Shown here: in pieces, positions 31,885-42,000 of the stretch
Layout: each line of letters starts with the position of its first letter
Position numbering within the stretch: the stretch's first letter is position 1
DNA from: Derxia lacustris
Lineage (GTDB): Bacteria; Pseudomonadota; Gammaproteobacteria; Burkholderiales; Burkholderiaceae_E
Direction: 5' to 3'
DNA length: 60,110 nt
Assembly (NCBI RefSeq): GCF_002105195.1
Contig: NZ_MUHU01000003.1
Location: 1 to 60,110, forward strand
Made by a program: the position numbers and the translations under genes
The notes under the pieces: model-generated
Database searches by the model: none
Told to the model about the DNA's origin: nothing
The model's input: only the letters and a program-made list of their open reading frames with translations

Positions 31885-33597
31885 ATGATTCCCAATCTCC
31901 TCCGGTCAGTCATGACCAGCCTCGGCTTCGCCCAGTCGGGCGGCCGAACCCTTCCCGCGCCGCCGCAACCCTGGCGCGCCAGTGCCTGGCAATCCCTCGG
32001 CTGGACCCGCACGGCAAGCTGGGCGCTGTTCTGCGCGCTCGGCCTGTATGTGCTGTTCTGCTACGGCGATGTGGCACTCAGCAACGATGAGCCGGTGCAG
32101 CACACCTACGGCCAGCTGCTGCTCGACTTCTACCGCTCGGGCTTCGACGACCGGTTTGCCTTCGGCTACAAGAATCTCTACCTGTACGGCGGCCTGTTCG
32201 ATCTGGTCGCGGCCTGGCTGGCGAGCGCGCTCGATGTGCAGGGCGCCAGCGTGTGGGAGCTGCGTCATCTGCTGTCGGGCCTGTTCGGGCTGTTCGGCAT
32301 GGTCGCCGTCTGGCGGCTCGGCCGGCACATCGCGAGCGAGAAGGTGGGCGTGGCGGCGGCGGTGCTGCTGGGTCTGACCGGCGCCTGGACCGGTGCGCTG
32401 TTCACCCACACCAAGGATGTGCCGTTCGCCGCCTTCATGACCTGGGCGCTGTACTACACGGTGCGCATCGCGCCGCTGCTGCCCCGGCCGCCGCTGGCGC
32501 TCGCGCTCAAGCTCGGGCTGGCCATCGGCGCGGCCTTCGGCATGCGTGTCGGCGCCGTGTTTGCGGTGATGTATGTACTGGCCACGCTCGGCATGGCGCT
32601 GCTGCTGACCGCGCCGGCCGGGCTGCGCGCCAAGATCGAATTCGCCGGTCGCTCGGTGCTGGCGCTGCTGCCGGCGGCGGCCGCCTGTCTTGCCGTGTCG
32701 GCGCTGTGCTGGCCGTGGGCGGTGATGGACCTCGGGCATCTGGCCGAGGCGGCGCACACCTTTTCGCACTTCTCGTTCGGCATGTTCACCGTCCTCGACG
32801 GCCAGACGCTGGCGCTCGATCAGGTGCCGGGCCGCTACCTGCCCACCTACTTCCTGGTGCGGATGCCCGAAGTGCTGCTCGCCGGCCTGGGCGCGCTGGC
32901 GTGGTGGGGCGTGGCGGCGGCACGCCACTGGCGCCCGGCCGCGCCCGAGGATCGCCGGCGGGCGCTAGTGCTGTTCCCGGTGCTGCTGGCGCTGCTGTTT
33001 CCGCTCGGCTTCGCCTGGCTCAAGGCGCCGCCGCTCTACAACGGACTGCGCCATTTCCTGTTCATCGTGCCGGTGGCGGCGGTGCTGGCGGCCTGCGGCT
33101 GGCATCTGGCCTGGCGCGCGCTGTTCCGCCGGCCTCTGATGGCCTGGGCGGTGGTGGCGACGCTGGCCGGGCTCTGCCTGGCGCAGGCCACGCTGCTGCT
33201 GCGGCTGCATCCCTATGAATACGTGGCCTACAACACGCTGTTTGCCGGCGGCACGGCCCAGGCCAGCACGCGCTACGAGTCGGATTACTGGTCGACCAGC
33301 CTGCGCGAGGCGGCCGGCGAGCTGAACGATTTCGTGCGCCGCGAGGGCCGCACCGTGCGCGAGCCCTATCAGGTGGCGGTCTGCGCCGAGGGCGCGCAGG
33401 CGGCGGCCTATCTGTCGCCGCAGTTCCGCGTCACCCGCGACTGGCGCCGCGCCGACTTCTTCCTGTCGACCACCCAGCTCGACTGCCACAACGCGCTCAA
33501 GGGCGATGTGATCGGCCGGGTGCAGCGCGTGGGCGCCACGCTGTCGGTGGTGAAGGACCGGCGCAACCTGCCGAGCTGGCTGCGCAATCCGCGCTGA
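31885..33597 (+). CDS. Polytopic membrane protein, probable GT-C glycosyltransferase
   Basis: About 570 residues from MIPNLLRSVMTSLG; an ATG at 31912 and a longer frame from 31792 are alternatives. Around ten transmembrane segments are visible. A D-E pair in an early luminal/periplasmic loop (VALSNDEPVQHTYG) and the block FTHTKDVPFAAFM resemble PMT/ArnT-type transferases that use lipid-linked sugars. The C-terminal 130 residues are soluble. Donor and acceptor unknown; similarity to the family is inferred from topology and motif only. Confidence 0.7.
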   Translation: MIPNLLRSVMTSLGFAQSGGRTLPAPPQPWRASAWQSLGWTRTASWALFCALGLYVLFCYGDVALSNDEPVQHTYGQLLLDFYRSGFDDRFAFGYKNLYLYGGLFDLVAAWLASALDVQGASVWELRHLLSGLFGLFGMVAVWRLGRHIASEKVGVAAAVLLGLTGAWTGALFTHTKDVPFAAFMTWALYYTVRIAPLLPRPPLALALKLGLAIGAAFGMRVGAVFAVMYVLATLGMALLLTAPAGLRAKIEFAGRSVLALLPAAAACLAVSALCWPWAVMDLGHLAEAAHTFSHFSFGMFTVLDGQTLALDQVPGRYLPTYFLVRMPEVLLAGLGALAWWGVAAARHWRPAAPEDRRRALVLFPVLLALLFPLGFAWLKAPPLYNGLRHFLFIVPVAAVLAACGWHLAWRALFRRPLMAWAVVATLAGLCLAQATLLLRLHPYEYVAYNTLFAGGTAQASTRYESDYWSTSLREAAGELNDFVRREGRTVREPYQVAVCAEGAQAAAYLSPQFRVTRDWRRADFFLSTTQLDCHNALKGDVIGRVQRVGATLSVVKDRRNLPSWLRNPR

Positions 33598-33657
33598 CAC
33601 CGACGCGTCGGCGGGCGCGGCTACCATGCGCGCTTTCGTTCGTCGCGCCGGCCCGCA

Positions 33658-34989
33658 ATGCAAAGCCTGTTCAAGTTCCTGCTGATCGCCAGCTTCGTCG
33701 GTGCGCTTGTCGCGAGCCTCGGGCCGGCCCTGGGCTTCGGCTTCGGATTCGCGCTGGCGCTGGCCGCCTGGATCTACGGCAGCGCCCGGCTCGCGCGGCT
33801 GGCGCGCTGGCTCGACGATCCCGAGCAGCCGGTGCCGCGCGGCATCGGCATGTGGGACGACGTGTTCGCCCTGCTCTACCGCCAGCGCCGGGCCCAGCAG
33901 CAGCAGTTGCAGCAGGTGACCAATGCGCTGCTGAGCTTTCGCCGCGCGGCCCAGGCGCTGCCCGAGGGCGTGGTCACGCTGACCAGCGACAACCACATCG
34001 TCTGGTGCAATGCCAATGCCGCCGCGATGCTCGGCCTGAAGCTGCATGCCGATACCGGCAGCGCCATCACCAATCTGGTCCGCAGCCCCGAATTCGCCGG
34101 CTATCTCGAACACGGCGACTGGAGCCGGCCGCTCGCGCTGCGGCTCACGCGCGACGGCGCGCGGCTCTATTCGATCCAGCTGGTGGAATACGGCGAGGGC
34201 CAGCGGCTGCTGCTGGCGCGCGACATCACCCAGGTCGACCGGCTGGAGACGATGCGGCGCGACTTCGTGGCCAATGTGTCGCATGAGCTGAAGACGCCGC
34301 TCACCGTGCTGGCCGGCTTCCTCGAAACCCTGGCCGAACATGAGGACATGCCGCCCGAGCAGACGCGCCACTTTCTGGCGCTGATGAGCGACCAGGCCGG
34401 CCGCATGCGCCATCTGGTCGAGGATCTGCTCACGCTGTCGGCGCTGGAGGCCGGCACCGATGCGCCGCGCGACAGCCGGGTCGAGCTCGATCCGCTGATG
34501 CAGCGGCTGGCGCAGGCGGCGCGCTCGCTGAGCGGCGGGCGCCACGACATCGACTTTGCGGTCGAGCCCGGCGTAGTGCTGCTGGGCGTGGAGGGCGAGA
34601 TCGCCAGCGCCTTCGAGAACCTGATTTCCAACGCCATCCGCTACACGCCCGATGGCGGCCGGATCGCGGTGCGGCTGGCGGTGCCGCCGGCGCCCGACGG
34701 CCAGCTGCCCGAGCTGCTGTTCAGCGTGGCCGATACCGGCATCGGCATCGCGCCGCAGCACATTCCGCGGCTGACCGAGCGCTTCTACCGGGTGGATCGC
34801 GGCCGCTCGCGCGAGACCGGCGGCACCGGGCTGGGGCTGGCCATCGTCAAGCACGCGCTGTCGCGCCATGAGGCGCAGCTGCGCATCGCCAGCGAGGTGG
34901 GTGTCGGCACGACGATGACCGTGGCCTTCCCGCCCGAGCGCGTGGCCCGGGTGCGCCGGCTTCAGCCCAGCTCGACGAACGTGACCTGA
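33658..34989 (+). CDS. phoR: PhoR-type sensor histidine kinase
   Basis: 443 residues. Two N-terminal transmembrane segments (residues 5-42), a linker of charged helices, a PAS-like domain (about 90-190) with VTLTSDNHIVWCNANAAAM, the dimerisation box FVANVSHELKTPLTVLAGFLE (phospho-His near 208), and an ATPase domain with N-, G1- and G2-box blocks LISNAIRYTP, DTGIGI and GTGLGL. This is the PhoR layout (phosphate sensing), but the cognate phoB is not next to it. The last 28 bp overlap the 3' end of the convergent gene. Confidence 0.87.
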   Translation: MQSLFKFLLIASFVGALVASLGPALGFGFGFALALAAWIYGSARLARLARWLDDPEQPVPRGIGMWDDVFALLYRQRRAQQQQLQQVTNALLSFRRAAQALPEGVVTLTSDNHIVWCNANAAAMLGLKLHADTGSAITNLVRSPEFAGYLEHGDWSRPLALRLTRDGARLYSIQLVEYGEGQRLLLARDITQVDRLETMRRDFVANVSHELKTPLTVLAGFLETLAEHEDMPPEQTRHFLALMSDQAGRMRHLVEDLLTLSALEAGTDAPRDSRVELDPLMQRLAQAARSLSGGRHDIDFAVEPGVVLLGVEGEIASAFENLISNAIRYTPDGGRIAVRLAVPPAPDGQLPELLFSVADTGIGIAPQHIPRLTERFYRVDRGRSRETGGTGLGLAIVKHALSRHEAQLRIASEVGVGTTMTVAFPPERVARVRRLQPSSTNVT

Positions 34990-36644
34990 TCGAAGTCGAG
35001 GCCGCGGAACAGCAGCTTGCCGAGCCGCACGCGCAGGGTCCGGCCGTCGAACATCACATCGGTCTCGCTGCCTTCGCGCCAGCGGCCGACCGGCAGTATC
35101 AGCGTCGGGCCGACCGCGTCGACGCCCGCCACCGGCGCGGGCGGCACCAGCATGAACAGCTCCTCGAAGGTATTGCCGTCGAGCTTGATGCTGACCACCG
35201 CCGGCGCGCCGAGCAGCAGTCGCAGCCGCAAGGCCTGGGCCACGCCGCGCTCGCCGCCGTCCGGCATCGCCTGCATCAGCGACTCGACCACCGCGAACAG
35301 CGGCGCGCCCTTGTCGTCGCCGCCGAGCCTTACCGCCACCAGCTGATCGTGATTGAGCCGCGGCATGCCGGCATCGCGCCGGCCGGACAGCCCGGCGGCG
35401 TTCTCGCCGTCCAGGTTCCAGCTTTCGGCAACCGCAAAGATGTCGTCGAAGCGGCGCTTGGCGGCATCGGTGCTGCGCACGCCGGCCACGCGGTCCACAT
35501 CGTGGCGGCGGTACTGGTAGACCGAGGTGCCGCGATCGACCATCGCGCCGCCGGCAGCCCGCCCGCCCTTGCCGAGCGCGCCGAGCATGCGATGCAGCGT
35601 CGGCACCACCAGCGCCTGCGGCGCCAGCGGCTTGCGCCAGACCAGCGGCGCCGGCGCCGGCGTGCGCCAGCGCTCCTGCACCCGGTTGAGCACGCCGATC
35701 AGCGCGCCCGACGCCAGCCGCCGCGTGAGCCCGAGACTGGCCGGCGCCATGCCGGCACCCAGTTCGGCCACATAGCGCTTGATGACATCGGCCAGCGGCC
35801 GGGTGTCGAGCCGGAAGGTTTCGAGCGGCGTGGCGCGCACCGACGGCCAGACCGAGGCCTCGACCGCGCTGTCGCCCGAATCGAGCCGCAGCTTGATCTT
35901 GTGGGCATTGCGCAGCGCCAGGTCGCGCGCCACTTCGTATTCGGCCAGCGGCAGCGCGCCCGGATCGGCCAGCATCAGCAGCGCCACGCTGGCGGCCGCC
36001 GCGCGCGGCGTGAGCACGATGTCGGGAAAGGCCGGATCGGTCACCGGTGCATCGACCGCGCCGTGCTGGCGCGCCAGCTTGGCGAGGCGCACCAGCAGAT
36101 CCCAGTCGCGCTGCGGCATGTCCACATGCGCGCGCAGGCACCAGAGCATGGCCTGCATCTGGGCCGCAATGGCGCGCTGGATGGCGATGGCGCGCGGCGA
36201 CACGCTGCGCTGCTGCACGCCGAACACCGCCAGCACATCGGGCGGCGGCGGCAGTTCACGGCCGCGCCGGTCGGTGGCGGCGTTCTCGCGCGAGGGCGGC
36301 GCCTGCGGGGCATCGGCCGCGCCGTCCACCAGCCGCGAATAGGCATCGCGCAGGGCGCCGAGGATGCGCAGCGCGCGCAGCAGCGCGGCGGTCTGCATCT
36401 CGTCGAGCGGCAGCGCGCGGCCGGCCGATTCGCGCGCCAGCGAGCGCAGCGCCTCGATCAGCGGCAGGCGCAGGGTTTCGAGCGCCGCCAGCTGGGCGAT
36501 GCCCGCCTGCGGTCCCTGACCGACCGACACCAGCCCGGCCTCGGCCTGATCGACCCAGCGCTCGGGCTCCTGCGACAGGGCACGATTCAGCCAGTGCTGG
36601 ACCGCGGTCGCGTCGGTGAAAAGTATGTTGTCGATGGATGCCAC
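34962..36644 (-). CDS. Conserved hypothetical protein, large, cytosolic
   Basis: About 560 residues if it starts at the GTG at 36644 (VASIDNILFTDATAVQHWL); upstream in-frame sequence is Arg/Pro-rich and looks non-coding. No transmembrane helix. The protein is rich in helices in its first two thirds, with a beta-rich C-terminal part (VDAVGPTLILPVGRW, GRTLRVRLGKLLFRG). Related proteins occur in betaproteobacteria, sometimes called c-di-GMP or PilZ-like; I cannot confirm a PilZ motif. Its stop lies inside the phoR 3' end. Confidence 0.7.
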   Translation of the reverse strand: MASIDNILFTDATAVQHWLNRALSQEPERWVDQAEAGLVSVGQGPQAGIAQLAALETLRLPLIEALRSLARESAGRALPLDEMQTAALLRALRILGALRDAYSRLVDGAADAPQAPPSRENAATDRRGRELPPPPDVLAVFGVQQRSVSPRAIAIQRAIAAQMQAMLWCLRAHVDMPQRDWDLLVRLAKLARQHGAVDAPVTDPAFPDIVLTPRAAAASVALLMLADPGALPLAEYEVARDLALRNAHKIKLRLDSGDSAVEASVWPSVRATPLETFRLDTRPLADVIKRYVAELGAGMAPASLGLTRRLASGALIGVLNRVQERWRTPAPAPLVWRKPLAPQALVVPTLHRMLGALGKGGRAAGGAMVDRGTSVYQYRRHDVDRVAGVRSTDAAKRRFDDIFAVAESWNLDGENAAGLSGRRDAGMPRLNHDQLVAVRLGGDDKGAPLFAVVESLMQAMPDGGERGVAQALRLRLLLGAPAVVSIKLDGNTFEELFMLVPPAPVAGVDAVGPTLILPVGRWREGSETDVMFDGRTLRVRLGKLLFRGLDFDQVTFVELG

Positions 36645-36801
36645 GCCCGAAATCCCGCCCGCAAAACGACAAATCGGAAAGCCCGATTCGATTTCGGCAG
36701 TTTCGCGTATTCGGGCGGCGACGACAGTGAGCGTCGCCCCATGGCAGCCGACCGGCCAGCGGCACCCGCCCAGCGTGGGACAGGGTCGTCCGCCAGAAAG
36801 C

Positions 36802-37092
36802 TCAGCGCAGGCTGCCGACGTAGCGGCCCTGGGTCGGCGCGCCCGCCGCCTCGGTGGCACGGCGGGCGGACGCGGCCGCGCCGTTGCCCTTGAACACCGC
36901 CGCCTCCAGCCGCGCCGCGATCGCGTCCAGCTCGGCATCGTCGGCGATGCGCGCCAGCCGCAGCACTTCGCGCGTGTAGTCGGGATTGGTCGCCATCCAC
37001 TCGGTGTCGGTCACGCGCCCGGTCTTGCGGCGCAGCGCCACATGCATGCGCGCGGCCACAGCGAGGGTGACGCTGTCGATTTCCGGTTCCAT
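36802..37092 (-). CDS. Small conserved hypothetical protein
   Basis: 96 residues from MEPEIDSVTLAVAARMHVAL; AGAGGAG seven bases before this ATG decides the start over the upstream one at 37119. Helical, soluble, with a hydrophilic Ala/Gly-rich C-terminus. It follows amtB by 49 bp on the same strand and may be co-transcribed. No domain recognised. Confidence 0.65.
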   Translation of the reverse strand: MEPEIDSVTLAVAARMHVALRRKTGRVTDTEWMATNPDYTREVLRLARIADDAELDAIAARLEAAVFKGNGAAASARRATEAAGAPTQGRYVGSLR

Positions 37093-37141
37093 CTCGATGC
37101 TCCTCTGGGTCAGATGCACGCCTCGACGGCGCCGATGCGGT

Positions 37142-38488
37142 TCAGGCCACCTGCTCGCCGTGCAGCGCCAGGTCGAGGCCGAGGTCTTCCTGCTCGGCGC
37201 TCACGCGCAGGCCGATCACCAGATCGATCAGCTTGAGCAGCAGCAGCGACACGACCAGGCTGTAGCCGAGCGTGGCGAAGGCCGCGATGGCCTGGGTAAG
37301 CACATCGGTCCTCGCGCCCGACAGCGCCGGCGCGTTGAACACGCCGGTCGCAAGCGCGCCGATCAGCCCGCCGATGCCGTGGATGCCGAACACGTCGAGC
37401 GCATCGTCGGCGCGCAGCAGATGCTTGAGCTGGGTGGCGCCCCAGAAGCAGCCGATGCCGGCCAGCACGCCGATGCCGAGCGCACCGCCCAGCCCGACGA
37501 AGCCCGATGCCGGCGTGATCGCCACCAGCCCGGCCACCACGCCCGAGCAGCCGCCCAGCAGCGTGACCCGGCCCTTGGCCATCCATTCGATCGCCAGCCA
37601 GGTGAGCGTGGCCGCCGCCGCCGCCACATGCGTGACCAGCATCGCCATGCCGGCCCGGCCGTCCGCCGCCAGCGCCGAACCGGCGTTGAAGCCGAACCAG
37701 CCGACCCACAGCAGCGCCGCGCCGGTCAGCGTGAAGCCGAGGTTGAACGGCACGAAAGGCTCGGAGCCATAGCCGCGCCGCGGCCCCAGCATCCAGGCGC
37801 AGGCCAGACCCGCCGCGCCGGCATTGATGTGCACCACCGTGCCGCCGGCAAAGTCGAGCGCGCCCAGGCTGGCGAGCCAGCCGCTCGGCTCCCAGACCCA
37901 GTGCGCCACCGGCACATAGACCAGCAGCGACCACAGCGCCAGAAAGGCCAGCATCGCGCCGAAGCGGATGCGCTCGGCAAAGGCGCCGACGATGAGCGCC
38001 GGCGTGATGATCGCGAAGGTGAGCTGGTACATCACGAACACCGACTCGGGGATGGTCGGCGCCAGATGGCTCACGCTCAGCCGCGCCGCATCCTTGAGAT
38101 AGACCAGATCGTGCAGCAGCAGCCGCTGCCAGCCGCCGAGGAAGGGCGTGTCGCCCGGCGTGAAGGCCAGGCTGTAGCCGGCCACCACCCACAGCAGCGT
38201 CACCGCGCAGCAGCACGCCAGCGTGTGCAGGCAGAGGGTCAGCACGTTCTTGCGCCGGACCATGCCGGCATAGAACAGCGCCAGTCCGGGCAGCGTCATC
38301 AGCAGCACCAGCGCCGTGGCCACCAGCATCCAGGCGCTGTCGCCGCTGCTGATGGCATCGAAGCCGACCGTGTGCGGCCTGTTGGCGGCGTCGTCGGCAA
38401 GGGAGAGCGCCGGGAAGAATGCGAGGAGTGCGGCGGTCGGCCGCAACGGACGTACGACTGGCGTCGCCCGCGGAATTGTTGTTTGCAT
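37142..38488 (-). CDS. amtB: Ammonium transporter Amt
   Basis: 448 residues. A signal-peptide-like N-terminus (RPTAALLAFFPALSLA) is followed by eleven helices with Amt blocks WMLVATALVLLMTLPGLALFYAG, FAGGTVVHINAGAAGL (pore His) and FGIHGIGGLIGALATG (second pore His), trimmed here for length. Imports ammonium; normally gated by the PII protein GlnK, whose gene is not beside it. A sigma-54 site lies 88 bp upstream, so it is probably expressed when nitrogen is scarce. Confidence 0.94.
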   Translation of the reverse strand: MQTTIPRATPVVRPLRPTAALLAFFPALSLADDAANRPHTVGFDAISSGDSAWMLVATALVLLMTLPGLALFYAGMVRRKNVLTLCLHTLACCCAVTLLWVVAGYSLAFTPGDTPFLGGWQRLLLHDLVYLKDAARLSVSHLAPTIPESVFVMYQLTFAIITPALIVGAFAERIRFGAMLAFLALWSLLVYVPVAHWVWEPSGWLASLGALDFAGGTVVHINAGAAGLACAWMLGPRRGYGSEPFVPFNLGFTLTGAALLWVGWFGFNAGSALAADGRAGMAMLVTHVAAAAATLTWLAIEWMAKGRVTLLGGCSGVVAGLVAITPASGFVGLGGALGIGVLAGIGCFWGATQLKHLLRADDALDVFGIHGIGGLIGALATGVFNAPALSGARTDVLTQAIAAFATLGYSLVVSLLLLKLIDLVIGLRVSAEQEDLGLDLALHGEQVA

Positions 38489-38575
38489 GGTGACTCGGAC
38501 AAAACCCGACGCTTGCCGCGCCGCTGGCCGATGGGCGCCTGCCCGCCCATCCTATGAAAAACCAGTCCGGCTTCA

Positions 38576-38589
38576 GCAAGCTCCATGCC
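38576..38589 (-). promoter_or_regulatory. Sigma-54 (RpoN) promoter of amtB
   Basis: Minus strand GGCATGGAGCTTGC: GG and GC 10 bases apart, against the consensus GGCACG-N4-TTGC (one mismatch, T for C). It is in the 115-bp gap between the HIT gene and amtB; the start would be near 38564. amtB is NtrC/sigma-54 controlled in many proteobacteria. Confidence 0.72.
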
Positions 38590-38603
38590 CTCGCCGGGAG
38601 CTT

Positions 38604-39056
38604 TCAGTCCGAGTGCGCTTCGAGTGCGTCCAGCAATTGCCGCGTGAATTCCGTCACGCGCAGCCCTGCTGCGGTGCAGCGCGGGCCGGCCTCCGTGCGC
38701 CGCGCCGGTGCCCAGATGGCATCGGGCCAGTGGCTGTCGTCGGCAAAGCGCGCGATCACATGCCAGTGCAGATGCGGAACCATCGTGCCGAAGGCCGCGA
38801 GGTTGATCTTGTCGGGCGCCAGCACCGCGAGCATCACGCGCTCGACGGTGGCGACGACTTCCATCAGCGCCACGCGGTCGGCCGGCGCGAGGTCGCTGAA
38901 CTCGCGCACATGGTCGTTCCAGACGATGCGCACATAGCCCGGAAAGGCGCTGTCCTCGACCAGCACCAGCCGCCAGCGCGGCATGCGCAGCAGCACCCGG
39001 CCGCCATCGCCCTCGCAGAGCGGGCAGCCGGGAATGCGGGCGTCAGACGAGGACAC
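38604..39056 (-). CDS. HIT family nucleotide hydrolase/transferase
   Basis: 150 residues. An N-terminal CPLCEG motif may bind zinc. The HIT triad is [10 protein letters not shown] (H-x-H-x-H). Such proteins hydrolyse or transfer AMP from nucleotide conjugates. Its start overlaps the 3' end of the giant dehydrogenase by 14 bp, so it is the second gene of that transcript. Confidence 0.9.
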   Translation of the reverse strand: MSSSDARIPGCPLCEGDGGRVLLRMPRWRLVLVEDSAFPGYVRIVWNDHVREFSDLAPADRVALMEVVATVERVMLAVLAPDKINLAAFGTMVPHLHWHVIARFADDSHWPDAIWAPARRTEAGPRCTAAGLRVTEFTRQLLDALEAHSD

Positions 39057-42000
39057 GTTCGATGCCGCCGTGGTTGGCCGCGCTCACGTACTCGGGCAGC
39101 CAGTCGGGGCCGAGCAGATGCCTGGCCATCTCGATGACGATGTAGTCGGCCGTGGTGTCCGAGTCCTCGTTGTAGCGCGTGAGGCCTTGCAGGCAGCTCG
39201 GGCAGCTGGTCAGGATCTTCACGTCGCCGGCAAAGCCGTCGGCGCGCAGCTTGTCGGCGCCGGCGCGCATCACCTCTTCCTTGCGGAAGCGCACCTGGGT
39301 CGCGATGTCGGGCCGGGTCACGCCGAAGGTGCCGCTCTCGCCGCAGCAGCGCTCGTTCTTGGCGATCTTGGTCGCGTCGACCGTGGTGATGAGCGCATTC
39401 ACCGTCTTGAGCGGGTCCTGCAGCTTCATCGGCGTGTGGCAGGGGTCGTGATACATGTACCGCGTGCCTTCCACGCCCTCCAGCTTGACGCCCTTCTCCA
39501 GCAGGTATTCGTGGATGTCGACGATCCGGCAGCCCGGGAAGATCTTGTCGAATTCATAGGTGGCGAGCTGGTCGTAGCAGGTGCCGCAGCTCACCACCAC
39601 CGTCTTGATGTCGAGGTAGTTCAGCGTGTTGGCGACGCGGTGGAACAGCACGCGGTTGTCGGTCTGGATCTTCTCGGCCTTGTCGGCCTGACCCGCGCCG
39701 CGCTGCGGATAGCCGCAGCACAGGTAGCCCGGCGGCAGCACCGTCTGCACGCCCACATGCCAGAGCATCGCCTGCGTCGCCAGCCCCACCTGCGAGAACA
39801 GCCGCTCCGAGCCGCAGCCCGGGAAGTAGAAGACCGCCTCGGTATCGGCGGTGGTCTTCTTCGGGTCGCGGATGATCGGGACGATCTCGTTGTCCTCGAT
39901 GTCGAGCAGCGCGCGCGCCGTCTTGGTCGGCAGGCCGCCCGGCAGCTTCTTGTTGATGAAGTGGATCACCTGTTCGCGCATCGGCGGACGGCCGCCGTCG
40001 GTGGCCGGCGGATGGCCGCTCTGCTTGCGCGCGAACTTCTTGAGCAGGTCATTCGCGAAGCGCTGCGCCTTGAAGCCGATGCCGACCATCGCGGCCCGCG
40101 TCATCTTGATGGTGTCCGGGTCGGTGGCGTTGAGGAAGAACATCGCCGCCTTGCTGCCCGGATTGAACTTGCGCTTGCCCAGCTTGGTGAGCAGGTTGCG
40201 CATGTTCATCGACACGTCGCCGAAGTCGATCTTGACCGGGCAGGGCGTGAGGCACTTGTGGCAGACCGTGCAATGGTCGGCCACGTCGCTGAACTCGTCC
40301 CAGTGCTTGATGCTCACGCCGCGCCGCGTCTGCTCTTCGTACAGGAAGGCTTCGATGAGCAGCGACGTGGCGAGGATCTTGTTGCGCGGGCTGTAGAGCA
40401 GGCTGGCGCGCGGCACATGCGTGGCGCAGACCGGCTTGCACTTGCCGCAGCGCAGGCAGTCTTTCACGCTGGTGGCGATGGCACCGATGTCGCTCTGCTG
40501 CATGATCAGCGACTCATGTCCCATCAGCCCAAAGCTGGGCGTGTAGGCATGCGTCAGATCGCCCGGCGCCATCGCCTTGCCGTCCTCGACGAAGCGATGG
40601 TCGCGCAGCAGCTTGCCCTTGTTGAACCTGCCTTGCGGATCCACCTTCTGCTTGTATTCGGTGAACGGCCGCAGCTCCTCGTCGGTGAGGAATTCAAGCT
40701 TGGTGATGCCGATGCCGTGCTCGCCCGAGATCACGCCGTCGAGCGAACGCGCCAGCTTCATGATGCGGGCCACCGCCTCGTTGGCGGTTTGCAGCATCTC
40801 GTAGTCGTCGCTGTTGACCGGGATGTTGGTGTGCACATTGCCGTCGCCGGCATGCATGTGCAGCGCCACGAACACGCGGCCGCGCAGCACCTTCTTGTGC
40901 GCCTCTTCAAACAGCTTGAGCGTGGGCTCGAAGGCGGCGCCGGCAAACAGCTCGCGGAACAGCGCGCGGATCTCGCGCTTCCAGCTGATGCGGATGGTCC
41001 GGTCCTGCACCAGGTCGAACACGCGCACATTGGGCCGCACGGCAATGCGCGGACCGAACTGGTCGAGCAGATAGTCGTAGCCGAGCCGCACCAGCTCGGC
41101 CTGGGCCTCGGCCAGCGTGCGGTCCATGTTGCCGAGCACAAAGCTCCATCGCGCATGCACCTTTTCGAGCAGCTCGCGCGCGTCATGCGCCCGGCCCTCG
41201 ATGATGTCGGCGCTCGGCAGATCGGCCGCATCGTCGGTCTTGCCGAGCGGCAGATTGGCTTGCAGCAGCCGGTCGAGCTCGGCCACCAGCTTGAGCTTGT
41301 TGCGGATGCTCAGCTCGATGTTGATGCGCTCGATGCCGTCGGTGTACTCGTCCATGCGCGGCAGCGGAATCACCACGTCCTCGTTCACCTTGAACGCGTT
41401 GGTGTGCTTGCTGATGGCGGCGGTGCGCGAACGGTCGAGCCAGAACTTCTTGCGCTGCTCGGGGCTCACCGCCACAAAGCCTTCGCCCACGCGCGTATTG
41501 GCGATGCGCACCACTTCGCTCGCGGCTGCGGCCACGGCGTTTTCATCGTCGCCGACGATGTCGCCGAACAGCGCCATCTTGGGCAGGCCGCCGCCGTGCG
41601 CCTTGCTCTTGGTGGCATAGCCCACGGCGCGCAGATAGCGCTCGTCGAGGTGCTCCAGCCCGGCCAGCATCACCGGCGCCATGCCTTCGGGCGCGCCCTT
41701 GCGGGTCTGGGCGTCGAGGTAATCCTTGATCTCGACGATGCTCGGAATCGCGTCGCGCGCCTGGCCGAAGAACTCCAGGCACACGGTGCGCACATGCCTG
41801 GGCATGCGATGCACGATCCAGCGCGCGGCGGTGATGAGCCCGTCGCAGCCTTCCTTCTGCACGCCCGGCAGGCCCGACAGGAACTTGTCGGTCACGTCCT
41901 TGCCCAGCCCTTCCTTGCGGAAGCGCGCGCCGTCGATGTTGAGCGTGGTGGTGCGGATGATCTCGGCCGATTCGGGCGCCATGCGGCCGTCGCGCCAGAT

